A stretch of DNA of 64,000 bases. Origin: Erigeron canadensis. Lineage: Eukaryota; Streptophyta; Magnoliopsida; Asterales; Asteraceae. The stretch spans positions 17,360,735-17,424,734 of the forward strand of contig NC_057769.1 in assembly GCF_010389155.1 (NCBI RefSeq), read 5' to 3'. The position numbers and the translations under genes are program-made. The notes under the pieces were generated by a model. That model saw only the letters and a program-made list of their open reading frames with translations. It was not told the DNA's origin and ran no database searches. Below, piece after piece: positions 12,542 through 23,321 of this stretch (within the stretch, counting starts at the first letter, position 1; each line of letters opens with the position of its first letter).

Positions 12542-12799
12542 TCCTGTAATGTAATAAACTTTGTACGAATATCTATACTGTAAAATAACTAAAGTTGTGT
12601 TCATTGTATATGATCATCTTTAAATTATGTCTATTGTATGTAAGAAAATGTACCCGACCAATCAAAAACTAATAAGTGACAGTTATATTTGGTTGACACG
12701 TATGCCATTTTACATACAATAAACATAATTACATAAATTGAATACAACTTTAGTTATTTCATACTATATATATTCGTTAAAGTTTGTTACATTACTGGA
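12542..12799. mobile_element. MITE with TA target duplication (258 bp)
   Basis: TIRs start TCCTGTAATGTAATAAAC on the left; the complement of the right end reads TCCAGTAATGTAACAAAC. The match extends inwards for about 100 bp, including AAATAACTAAAGTTGT. It is flanked by TA on both sides, as for Tc1/mariner (Stowaway-like) elements, although the TIR lacks the classical CTCCCTCC start. Confidence 0.65.
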
Positions 12800-12925
12800 T
12801 AGTTATTCCATTTATCTATCTATACCAATAGTGGGAAAATAATTTACGAGTCAATCAATTAATCTATACAACACATCGTTTATCCACATTATCATCATGA
12901 AGAATTTTAATTTACTTAATATTTA

Positions 12926-14288
12926 AGGGGTGTTTGGTTCGCGGAATTCTCAGGAATTCATAAGAATTGAAATTTGAATTCCATCCTTTACCATGTTTGA
13001 TTGGAAAAATGGATGAAATTAGAATTACAAACTTTCCACCAAATTCTTTATATCATAGAATTTAAGATTCTATCATAAAATGGATGGAATTTTTAATATT
13101 CCAATGGAATGTTTCTAATTTTACCAAAAAAGGCTTTAAACAAATAACATATATTATTACTTATCTTATTATTATCATTATTATTATTAAAATTATTATA
13201 ATAAAATTTTTTTTATTACTAATTTAATTTAATTCTTATTATTATTATTCTATTATATTATTTATACTATCTAAACTATATTTATTTTATTATTTATTAA
13301 ATTATTATTAAATATTATAAATTATATTTTTAATTATTTATAATATAATTATTTATATTATTATTAATTATTTTTAAATTATTTATATTTTTAATTATCT
13401 ATTTAATTATTATTATTAATTTAATTATTTATATTATAAATTATTTGTATTATTATTTTTATATTTATAATTATATATAATCTAAATTTATTTTAATATT
13501 TGTTAAATTATTACTTATTCTTTTAAGTTATTTTTTTCATATTGTTAATTTTACTATCATTATTTAGAGTAACTATTTATATCATTTTTATATTATTATT
13601 ATTATTTTAGTTAATTATATTAACGATTATTTATATTATTATTTCTATATCAGTTAACTACTTATAGTATTATTTATATTATTTTTATATTATTATTTTT
13701 TAATATTGTTTTTATTTAATTATTATTATAAATGATAAATACTTTTTTAAGATAATGATTTAAAATTTTATTTTTTTCTATTTTTAATTAATTTTTTATT
13801 TATTTCATTATTATTTATTAAATATATTGTTATTTTTGGTTTTAATTATTATTATTAAAATTTATTATTTTTATAACGATTTTTATTTAATTGTATTTGT
13901 TAATTTAAGTATTAATATTTTGTTATTTTTCGTTATTATTAAAACTTATTAATTATATTATATTATATCATAATTAATATTTATTATTTATAGTTATTTA
14001 TCATTATTATTATTTTATTTATTATTATTAAAATTTTTAATTTTATTTAATGCAATAATAATTATTGTTATTATATTAACTTATTATGATTTCTTTAATT
14101 TAATATAATTTTTATTACTTTTGTTTATAATTATTATATTTTTATAATTTCAATTTAGATCCCTTAGTTGAATTCTGTCAACCATACACATGACAAAATT
14201 TAAAATTTTCCAATTTTAATCCCTTCAATTTCCAATTCCTTTGACAGATTCCAATTTCATCAAAACATTCCGGGAACCAAACATTCCC
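12926..14288. mobile_element. PIF/Harbinger-type MITE with AT-rich core
   Basis: TIRs are AGGGGTGTTTGGTTCGCGGAA on the left and, complemented, GGGAATGTTTGGTTCCCGGAA on the right, with the TGTTTGGTTC core typical of this superfamily. TTA is duplicated at 12923-12925 and 14289-14291. The core (about 13140-14160) is almost pure TTATTATT-like sequence without ORFs. Confidence 0.75.
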
Positions 14289-15010
14289 TTAGTTTTATGC
14301 ATTTTCATTTATTTTGAATTTTTGTTTAAACTTTTTATTTATTTCGAACTTTTCACATCATAGCAAATTAAAATATATTTTTCGACAACACAACTTCTTG
14401 TTCCATTAGCTACTCCTACTACCACGTGAATCTGCACATTGTAAACAAAAATATTAATTTATGTCGAGTGTCTCCTAAGAATTATATTTCCAACTCTTTT
14501 AGGGTGGACGGAGTCGTATGGAGAGGGGACCGGTACCAGATGGAACACCGCTCCGACCCTCCGGTACCGGTGGGGAGGGGAGCGTGGTGCCGGATCTCAT
14601 GCCTTTGAATTTGACCGTTACAAAAAATGCCTTTGAACAATCCTTTATTTCTTGACAATCACTGCCCAACACCCCCAAATTTCCAATCGGACTCGAGTTC
14701 ATCCGACGAGACGGAATGGTATATTAATCTATTCACAATTGCGCATTATGCGATTCAACAAGATGTCCGTGATACTGCCTCCTCTTCAAGAACATATACA
14801 AGACGCGACGATCGTGGTGAGTCTCACAACCGTCTTTTTCGAGATTATTTTGCCGAGGAACCGAAATTTAATGAGACTTTTTTTAGACAACGGTTTCGTA
14901 TGAGTAGACGGTTGTTTGTGAAGATAGCTTCAGATTTGGAAAACAATTTTAGTTTTTTTCAAAGGAAGATCGACGCTCGTGGTAAATAGGGGTTTTCGGC
15001 TTTACAAACA

Positions 15011-15133
15011 AGACAGAACCGCGTACCACTAGTTCGTGTACGTTGGAGGGCTAGACACGGGTATAATGATACCTGGGAACGCGAGGACTTCATTAAGAAG
15101 TACCCTCATCTTTTTGATCGACAAGACTCTTAA
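15011..15133 (+). pseudogene. Gypsy B pol C-terminus (chromodomain-like)
   Basis: Reads RQNRVPLVRVRWRARHGYND, then TWEREDFIKKYPHLFDRQDS and a stop at 15131. The VPLV.V.W...TWE.E...YP.LF pattern is that of the chromodomain-like tail of plant chromovirus integrases, which is known to target insertion by binding modified histones. Only this tail remains. Confidence 0.8.
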
Positions 15134-15166
15134 TTTCGAGGACGAAATCCTCCAAGTGGGGGAGAA

Positions 15167-18100
15167 TGTAACAACCGTCTTAGAAATGTTCTTATTAAGT
15201 TCTTAACAACGTACATTTGCCATTAGAACGGCCGGATAGTTCAGTTTGATTAAGTTCTTGACGTACTTTAGGCCTCCATTATGTGCTTGCATGAAGGTCG
15301 ATTTGATCTAAAATCTTGATTTATATGACGAGTTCATGATTATGTGCAATGAAATATTAAAGTTCGGTTCATAAACGTTCATGTTCATAAAAGTTCTAGT
15401 TCAAAATGTTCGCAAATGGTCCTTGCATTTATGAAGTCCATTAAATATGGGAAATGTATATATTGAAAAGATGAGAACCCTAGAGAGAGAAAACTATCAC
15501 TATTCATCTTCTTCTTCTCTCTTCTTTCTCACACTAAAACACCTTGCAGCCACATTTTTCACCCATAGATTCATCCTTTGAATTTGGATTGTCAAATCGA
15601 AATCACTTGTACTTTTAGCATCCTTGTGATAATCAAAACGTATTTCCTGAATCAAATCTCAGGTAACAACAACAAATTATGAGTTTTTGATCAAATTAAA
15701 AGTGAACTTTTTCAACTTTATGTTCTTGATGATTTGGTCTAATTTGGATATGAAATCGTGTTAATGATTAATGGGTTTGTGTCTAAATGTGTTTAATAAC
15801 ATATATGTGAACAAATTTGGATCATAACATGCTTTAATCTTCAAAACCCATTTTTGAAAGTTAAGGAAAATGTGTTCTTGATGTGCCACACCTTTTTCAT
15901 GTTATAGATGATCTTGAAATCGTTAAAAGTATTAATGATTAGTGTTTATGTGCATATATGTACAAGTTTCATGTTCTAACTTGTCCCGGAATCGATCTAG
16001 ATCATCGTGTATTGAATTAAGTTCATGTTCAGCTCGTTCAGCCCCCTGGAACAATCTTGTGGAACGATCTTGAGCCCAAGATCGTTCTGGCCAGCTCCTT
16101 GGATTCATTGTTCATGTTCGTTTGATCTTGTGTGGTGTTGTAGTGTTGTTGGTACATTAATGGGTAACCTATCCTTTGGATTGGTTTAGCTCAAACAACT
16201 TGTTCTTGAAACGACCTTGAGACTTGTTCTTGTTCATTGGGATCCTAGAACAATCTTGACCTTAGTCCAGTAGGACGATCTTGTTCAAAGTACTTGAAAC
16301 GATCTTGAGCTTGTTCCCTTAAGACGATCTTGCATCTTGTTCCTTAAGACGACCTTGTAAAACGATCTTGACCCTTGTACATTGGGACGATCTGGAAGAA
16401 CGATCTTACCCTGAAGACACCTAAGACGATCTTGAGAGTCACCTAAAACGATCTTGAGGGGAGGATGAAACGATCTTGGCATTGAAACCCTAAAACGATC
16501 TTATGTTCATCTTATAACAACACATACTTGTTCTATATCATACCACACTTGATCCTTAAACACCAAATCAGATCTTAACATCATTATTACTTAATTAAAC
16601 ACCTCAAAGGCTGATCATTTACACTTAAGCTAGATCATTGTTTGATCTAAGACAACGTACAAAGTGCAAACCCTAATTAAGTACAAATAAGACATGTTAA
16701 ATCTTGATTATCAAAGTGCGAGTTCTGTGATCAACTAAATTGAGTTCTAAAGATGAAAGTTCATTAATAAAGACATGTTCAACTCATTAACACGATAAGT
16801 ACTTATGTGTGAGTTCAAAAACGTTCAGTTCAAGTCCAGTTCATGTACTTAAAGTTCATCTAAAACTCTTTTGAGTCAAAACGTTCAAAGATCTTCAAAG
16901 GACCAAATCATCAGTTCATCAAGGATATTTCAGTGATTGAATAATCACTTGAACTAAAATACGTACTTATTTATGTTCTATGATATGTACTTAGGCATTC
17001 ATCAAGATGTGCTTGGATTGTGATAGATATAACTATCTATCTCTGTACTTGTTCTCTGTGCTAGTTCTCTGTGCTTGTACCAGATCATTGTGAGTTCACT
17101 AATCCCCCTTTCGTACATTTATTCAAAGTTCTTTATCGGGGACTGAAAAGCATGAAAACTATTTTCGTACTTGTACATATGTTCGTGAACTATTTTACGT
17201 ACTATATTATGAGCTTGATCTTGAACTACTTATGAAATGATTCTTAAACTGTTTGAAGAAGTATTTAAGTCTTGAATGGGCAGGATCTTAAATACATTTA
17301 TACTACTGTACTTGATCTTTATTATGTTCTAGTTCGTACATGTACTTGTTCAATTCTTGTTCACTGCTATTAATTCATATCCCACAGTTTAGGGAATGAA
17401 CCGTAGGTAATTATGGAAAGCGCTGTTTAGGGTAGGCCCACCCTCATTCTCCACAGTTCAGGAGGATGCATATTACTTGTTCTTGTTCATGTCATTGTTC
17501 TGATATAGATCTCACTTGACGTACTTGAGCTATATGAGCATACTATTACATTAAGGTTCAGTTCTGGCCAATCGGTTTAGCAGTGACAACTTATAACTAA
17601 AGTTTATTATATGTTCTTGTTCTGTTCATACTATTATAAAGTGCTTGTGTTCAAAGTGCAGTTCTTGACCTAGTTCTTACTATCATAAAGTACATAAGTT
17701 CAACGTGCAGATCTTGATCTAGTCCTTATTATTAGAAGTACATTGGTTTGACGTACAAAACTTATGATCTTGTTCTTATTATACATATATACGTATATGT
17801 AAACTAAAAGTACATTATGTGAATCTCACCAACTACTTTTGTAGTTGACCTTTTGAACTTACATGCTTTTCAGGCTAGGTTCATAGTTCTTTAGCATAGG
17901 AGTCTTCCTTTCTAAGCTCATACTTTTGGCGATTGTTCGAGCGTACAAGTTCAGGAGCTATGAAGACCTTCCTTGCTACTTCAGTTCAAGTTCCGTTCTT
18001 AAAAGACAATTGTTCTGTCTTCCAGATATTGACTATTTGGAGTACATTTTATGTTCTGTAATAACAATCGTACTTCTGTTCTTTAAATATAGTAATGGCT

Positions 18101-18174
18101 GTGTTGGAACTTGTACTGTGTGCAATTGTGCTTATCTGTACATCTCGTATATTCCGCTTTAACGGAGTGTTACA
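15167..18174 (+). repeat. LTR of gypsy B (3008 bp)
   Basis: Begins TGTAACAACCGTC just after the polypurine tract and ends CGGAGTGTTACA. It shares its first 12 bases with the gypsy A LTR. It is rich in GTTC/GTAC words and contains a cluster of ACGATCTT motifs at 16050-16505. No supported ORF. Confidence 0.8.
16050..16505 (+). repeat. Cluster of ACGATCTTG motifs in the gypsy B LTR
   Basis: Ten exact ACGATCTT copies plus several one-base variants (ACGACCTT, ACGATCTGG) at irregular 20-60 bp spacing, mostly preceded by AA/AG. This is not a regular tandem array. Confidence 0.8.
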
Positions 18175-18330
18175 TATATATATATATATTTACTTAATGT
18201 ATATATGTATATAAATATTACGTAGTTTAGTTAATAATGTATATATGTATATATATATATATATTACGTAGCTTAGTTAATAATGTATATATGTGTATAT
18301 ATATATATATATTACGTAGCTTAGTTAATA
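18175..18330. repeat. AT-rich tandem repeat (about 46-bp unit)
   Basis: About 2.5 units of ATTACGTAGCTTAGTTAATA followed by a TATATG/TA run. It lies between the gypsy B LTR end and the Harbinger C-terminal exon, probably within the former transposase intron. Confidence 0.75.
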
Positions 18331-19275
18331 TTTTCGGTTTAATAAATGTGTTTATAGGGAGTCTTGATTGTACACACTGGGCTTGGGATAATTGTCCAGT
18401 AGCTTGGCGTGGCCAGTACACGCGAGGTAATCATCACGGGCCGACGATATCGCTTAAAGCAGTTGCATCACAGGATTGTTGGATTTGGCACGCATACTTT
18501 GGTGTTACCGGTTCAAACAACGACATTAATGTGTTGAACCAATCTCCTTTGTTCAATCCTTTTGAAGATGGCACAGCACCGTTGGTTCCTTTCACTGTAA
18601 ATGGAACCGAATATCAGTACCCGTATTTTCTCGTGGATGGGCTCTACCCAAGATATGCGATGTTTGTGAAAACGATTTCCCATCCAACCGGTGAGAAAAG
18701 GATTCGATATGCTAAGGCACAGGAGGCTGCAAGGAAGGATGTGGAGCGAGCTTTTAGTATTATAAAAAAAAATGGAAAATACTTAGAGAACCGGCACGAC
18801 AAATGGAAGAAACCCCCATCCGTAAGATTATGTATGCGTGTTGTATTCTTCACAACATGATTTTAAAAGACGATGACCACGCTATAAGTCCTGATTACAT
18901 TCCAGATCCCCCGGTTGCGCCACAGCCATCGGATGAACGACTGTTTGAGATACAGAACCCAAACGTTCACGAGGATCTTAAGATGGATCTCATTGACCAT
19001 ATTCATCGCACATTCATCCCGGGCATCGATCGCTAGTTTATTTATGTATTGTGTTGTCGTTTCGTTTAATATTGTAGTTTGATGTTTTATTTTGTTGGTT
19101 GTTTTATATTTAATATTTGTATTAGTTTTAATTTATTAAATAAAATATTTTAGTTTTAAAAATAAATAGAAATGAAATTAAATAGAAAAGGGTGGGGAGG
19201 GGAGGGGAGAGGTGGCGAAGTGCTCCTAGCAATCGGGGAGGGGAGGGGAGGAGTGAGGAAGCCCTCCCCCCACCC

Positions 19276-21337
19276 TTAAAGCCTAATATAAGTTGATCAA
19301 TGAGATTTCACTCTAAAACTATATGATGATAAAAGGAGTAGCCCACAGCCTTATATACATATTATATACATGTTTAGAGTTTATTCTTTTTACAATGTGG
19401 GATATGAGTTTACATCCAACAAGTCGATGACGTGTTAGTATTGAGTAGTGGATAGTGGAGATGATTAAGTCTCCCACTGATTTAATTTTGTAGTTAAAAA
19501 GCGCTCTACCAAAATTGCCAAATCCCTCGCCATCTCCTGAAATACCCAAATTCCGATAGTTGACTATAGGACAACAAGTGGTTTATGTTATGGAGGCGGG
19601 ATAACAATGTTACTCGCATATGAGCCTTGAAACACATGGGTCTTTCTATTTTGGTAAAACTTTGATCGTATAAGAGTCAGATAAAAATATGTTTTTAAAA
19701 ATACACGTAAAATATTATCTGTTATTTTTAGCTTAATTTAATCTTAACTAAGTTTACTTATCAACATTATCATATAACTCTTATTTAAGTTTTGTCATTC
19801 AGAATGGTACACATACTAATTATCTAATCTTTTCCAGATTAAATTACCTACGACAATAACCGCAAAAAGTCATCAGGGTTCCATTAATGAAAAAATTGCA
19901 GGAAATGATTAATATTTCAAACAAAATGACCTAAAAATCTTCTTAATCACATGATTATATTACATGAAAAAAAATCAAAAGGGAGATGAAAAAAGATAAT
20001 AAATGGATTACTCATGTCAAAATTTTATGGTTTATGAAAATTTTAGCTTATTTTTTAGAAAGATTAATTATTTTCTAAAAATTACCCCATGTATAAATCA
20101 CCTACATCTTTATAGCACACTATATAATATATGTGATTGTAATAAATTTTGAACTTGTGATAGGAAATAAACAACTGTATTTTAAATCCAATCAATTTTT
20201 CTCTTGAACGTCAAACTTATATTAGTAACGAAACACTATCGTAACATGGTGTTATTAGTGGAACCATCAAATCATATCTCCACTAAATAATAATTTTAAG
20301 AGTTAATTTTAAGAGGAAATTCAATAAATGTAAGAAAACTTTTTTTATGATTGAACCCATAAGGTATTATACTGCCATCAAAATGCCGCTAGGTTATTTA
20401 CCATTAGCTAATATCAATCAATCTGCTAAATGCAAATAGAGTTCTGCACTTCTTATTGATTTTAACACGTTTAGTCAACTTCAAGATTTAATACTGTTGA
20501 CTTAGTCTTCATCTCTTTACCGTAGTCAATGCCACAATCTTTCATTATATTGCTTTTTAATTCAGGTATTACACCATTCGAATTTTTTTTTTTTTTGGTA
20601 GTTAATTATTAATTGGTGCATAAAGTTTAATCTGATATAAATCATTTTTTTGGTCTGCACCTAGTGATTGACAGATGTGTGGTATGAAAATAACTAGTCA
20701 AGGTACTTTAATGACATCCCCATCAAATCAAGTAACATATTAATATGAAAGAGATCCATGTTCGGTCTTATTTGGAACACGTTTATGAAAAAATATTGTA
20801 CATGGCACCATTTTGTTTGGTTTTTTTAAGATGTTGGGTTACAAAATCTCATAAACCAAGATGGCCCGAGCTACTTTAATATTTTACCTATTTATATATT
20901 GTGACAAAAACAATATATCAAGATAACGGAATCAAATTTGACAACAGATCACTCAACACGAATTTCATAATTCAAAGTATTAAATCGATAAGGTATCTTT
21001 GGTTTAAGAATAGATCGAAGCATAAAGCTATATATTGGGAGAATTGGTGTAAATTTAAAGGTTTTTAGCTTTGATGTAAATATTGTACAGTTATACACCG
21101 CCGGTTATTTGCCGGGGTGAGTGTAAATGAAATTTTACTTTTCAAAAAAAAAAAGTTAGAAAAAAATTATGTCTTCGAAAAAAAAATCATAAGTTCGATC
21201 ATTACCTATTACAAAAATCATCTCCTCTGTATTTCATGGAAGATGAGATTAACCAACTGTTGATATATTATGACAATATATTGTAATTGTATAGAAAAGG
21301 TTATGTAAGAACTCACACACACAAATGCTAGAATAAT
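19276..21337. other. Unassigned AT-rich intergenic DNA
   Basis: No convincing ORF. Homopolymer runs of T occur near 20585. A possible 3' tail of a poly-A retroposon lies at about 21040-21160 (GCCGGGGTGAGTGTAAATG followed by AAAAAAAAAAA); this is weak. Confidence 0.4.
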
Positions 21338-22077
21338 TATAGGTCACTCATTTTGTCTTCCTTCAATAACAAACTATAATTCATCAACATCATTCAAATT
21401 TTTATCTAACAAACTGTAAGTTGTTAGATGGAAAAAAAATACGAGTAGTCTTAAAATTTCGTCCTCTTTTATTAAAGATGTAGTTCGATATAATTTTGAC
21501 GATTTTTTAATTTTCGTGTTTTTCTCTTGTACTTGTGTACCTACACATGTGTAAGATTTTTGTTTTCACATGTATATTAGTAAATGACCATCTGTATACA
21601 ACAATTAATGAAGGTTAAGAACGGATCTCGTCAATCCATGGCAGAGCCATGGTGGCCAAGGGCGGAGCTCGTCAGTCTATGGCGGAGCCATAGCGGCTAA
21701 AGGTGAAGCCCGTTAGGTAAATCACCCATCACCGATCACCCTCTATGACCTATCACCCTCAATGACCTATCACCCCACCGGCTACCATTTATGAATTTCC
21801 TTAAGGGCGAAGCCCATTCCGAATCATAACTTTCGTTCAATCTACATATGTGTAGATTATGTGTAAGTACAAAAAGAAAAAAAAAACGAAAATTAAAAAG
21901 TCGTTAAAAGTATATCGAATTGCATCTCTAACGAAAGATGACGAAATTTTAAGACTACCAATACTTTTATTTCCATCTAACGATTTACAGTTTGTGAAAT
22001 AAATCATTTTGAATGATTTAGATGAATTTTATAATTTTATTGAAGAGAGAGAAAATGGGACAAAATAAGTGGCTCTG
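21338..22077. mobile_element. Fold-back element with arms over 200 bp
   Basis: The left arm 21338-21555 and right arm 21838-22077 are inverted copies (shared TTAGATGGAAA, AGTCTTAAAATTTCGTC, TTTTTAATTTTCGT). The 280-bp loop has direct repeats of CTCGTCAATCCATGGC/CTCGTCAGTCTATGGC and ATCACCCTCTATGACCT. No target duplication could be fixed, so the superfamily (MULE or foldback) is undecided. Confidence 0.55.
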
Positions 22078-22135
22078 TTCTCGCGTTTTTTTTAAGTACT
22101 CAAAATAACTCACCCTTATACCTATATATTATATA

Positions 22136-22505
22136 CGAGATGGGTACCTGTGCAATGCGACGGCGGTGGCGGCAACGGGTGGTGCTAGTGGCGGTGGTGG
22201 TAACGATGTGGTTATTAATCTAAAAGTAATTGACGTACATGGTAGTGTAGTTATTTTAAGGTTAAGAGATTTATCTTTTGTATAAACTTTATTAAGAATA
22301 TTATAAAGAAATTAGGTGGAAATATTTAAATTAATTAATAAAGGAGATAGATAGTTAGGATAAATATGGGTGTAAAATATTTTAGGGATATATTGGGAAG
22401 ATTTAATATCAGAGTTAGGAATGTGTTAAAAATTAAGGGTATTTTGGCATTTTAAAGGTAGAGAATTGAAAAGGGGAGTGTAGTTTGTTCATACTATAAA
22501 ATAGA
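22136..22505 (-). mobile_element. Small Helitron-like element, copy 1
   Basis: On the minus strand it starts TCTATTTTATAGTATGAAC (22505) and ends GCATTGCACAGGTACCCATC then CTCG (22136). Start, AT-rich body with CTAAAATAT and TACCCTTAAT blocks, and end resemble copies at 27060-27476 and 27525. The end is a degenerate version of the hairpin-plus-CTAG end of Helitrons. No coding. Confidence 0.4.
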
Positions 22506-22734
22506 TGATAGAAAATTATGTTTATACTATCGTATTTCTACAATCTTTCCATCTCACATACAACTTTAAATGATATGATATGGCAAAGTATGGTATATAC
22601 ATGTCTTTATGATATGAATGAAAAAGTTGTATGCTCCTTGCACCCCTCTTTAATCTAATTTGTAGTCTGTTCCCCTCCATTTTTTAACCGTGACATTTTG
22701 ACTGTACTAGAGTTAGAGGTGCACAAAAAAATCG

Positions 22735-22925
22735 GTTAACCGAACCTATTCGCTTCAAAACCGATTAACCTAACCGGTTACTAACCGGTTATTCCAATAC
22801 CGGTTATAGGTTATTATTAATCGCAGGTTAGAAACCGATCAAGACTTTCAAAACAAGAACCGGTTAATAACCGGTTAATCAATAACCGATTTATTTTTTA
22901 AAAAAAAAACCTATAACCGGTTAAT
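22735..22925. promoter_or_regulatory. Left subterminal ACCGGTT repeats of the hAT element
   Basis: Six exact ACCGGTT sites plus CCGATTA/CGGTTAAC variants within 190 bp. Subterminal motif clusters bind transposase in hAT elements such as Ac; that role is inferred here. Confidence 0.65.
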
Positions 22926-23321
22926 CTTTTTGTTATTAATAATATTTATATTATTTATATTATTATTACACGCCTACTCCATTCCATTCCCAAATTCCCA
23001 ATCTAGAAAAACCTAAATTAATCATCCAGTCATTCAATCTAAATTCCCATTCGATCGATTTATATTAAAAACCGATTTCGATTGATCCCACTTTAAATTC
23101 CCATTCGATCCCACTCTAAATTCCCAATCTAAATTCCCAATATAAATTCTCAATCGATCGATTAATCATCCAGACAAACACACATCTATCGATCGATCGA
23201 TTTCATAGCAGGTTTTATATGTCTTCATAACTTGAGGATTCAATACAAGAATTAATTGTATTAATCATTTGGTCGATCGATTCAATACAAGAATTAATTG
23301 TATTCAATAGATTTGTTTTCC

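Larger units (their letters stand above)
15010..18174 (+). mobile_element. Gypsy B: pol 3' tail, PPT and one LTR
   Basis: A 5'-truncated chromovirus fragment. It holds the last about 40 codons of pol (15011-15133), a polypurine tract (about 15153-15165, AAGTGGGGGAGAA) and one LTR (15167-18174). It sits inside the Harbinger transposase. No 5' LTR is present, so it is a deleted insertion rather than an intact one. Confidence 0.8.
14627..19036 (+). pseudogene. Harbinger (HARBI1/ALP1-like) transposase, disrupted
   Basis: The N-terminal part starts at ATG 14627. It carries the conserved SHNRLFRDYFAEEPKF and FFRQRFRMSRRLFVKIASDL, reaches an in-frame TAG at 14987, and reads on as GFSALQ to about 15010. 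The C-terminal part resumes at 18358 after an apparent splice acceptor (TTTATAG). It has GSLDCTHW (first catalytic Asp), PVAWRGQYTRG, GVTGSNNDINVLN (second Asp) and RKDVERAFSII (catalytic Glu). A 9-A run at 18764-18772 coincides with a frameshift; the frame ending at 19036 continues with YACCILHNMI, typical of the C-terminus. About 90-100 residues expected between GFSALQ and GSLDC are absent. The triad residues survive, but a stop, a frameshift, an insertion and a missing middle make the gene non-functional. The product would be a nuclear DNA-cleaving transposase. Confidence 0.85.
14502..19275 (+). mobile_element. PIF/Harbinger DNA transposon, once autonomous, split by gypsy B
   Basis: TIRs are GGGTGGACGGAG on the left and, complemented, GGGTGGGGGGAG on the right, with TTA duplicated at 14499-14501 and 19276-19278. 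GC-rich G-tract sequence follows both ends (14502-14590, 19190-19275). It contains a DDE transposase gene in two parts with a gypsy fragment (15010-18174) between them. Removing that fragment leaves about 1.6 kb, short for an autonomous Harbinger, so internal sequence has been lost. No Myb-like second ORF is seen. Confidence 0.8.

Noticed and set aside
17926..18162. 78-codon ORF with Cys-rich end
   Set aside because: Lies wholly inside the gypsy B LTR, where no coding is expected; no motif.
18237..18350. N-terminal extension of the Harbinger C-terminal ORF (MYICIYIYIL...)
   Set aside because: It is translated TATA-repeat sequence upstream of a splice acceptor at 18357; transposase similarity starts only at GSLDC.
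19370..19420. Possible promoter or LTR start around CAATGTGGGATATGAG
   Set aside because: No partner repeat, TATA box or primer-binding site found nearby.
19319..19549. 76-codon minus-strand ORF
   Set aside because: No recognisable motif, no neighbours, composition like surrounding intergenic DNA.
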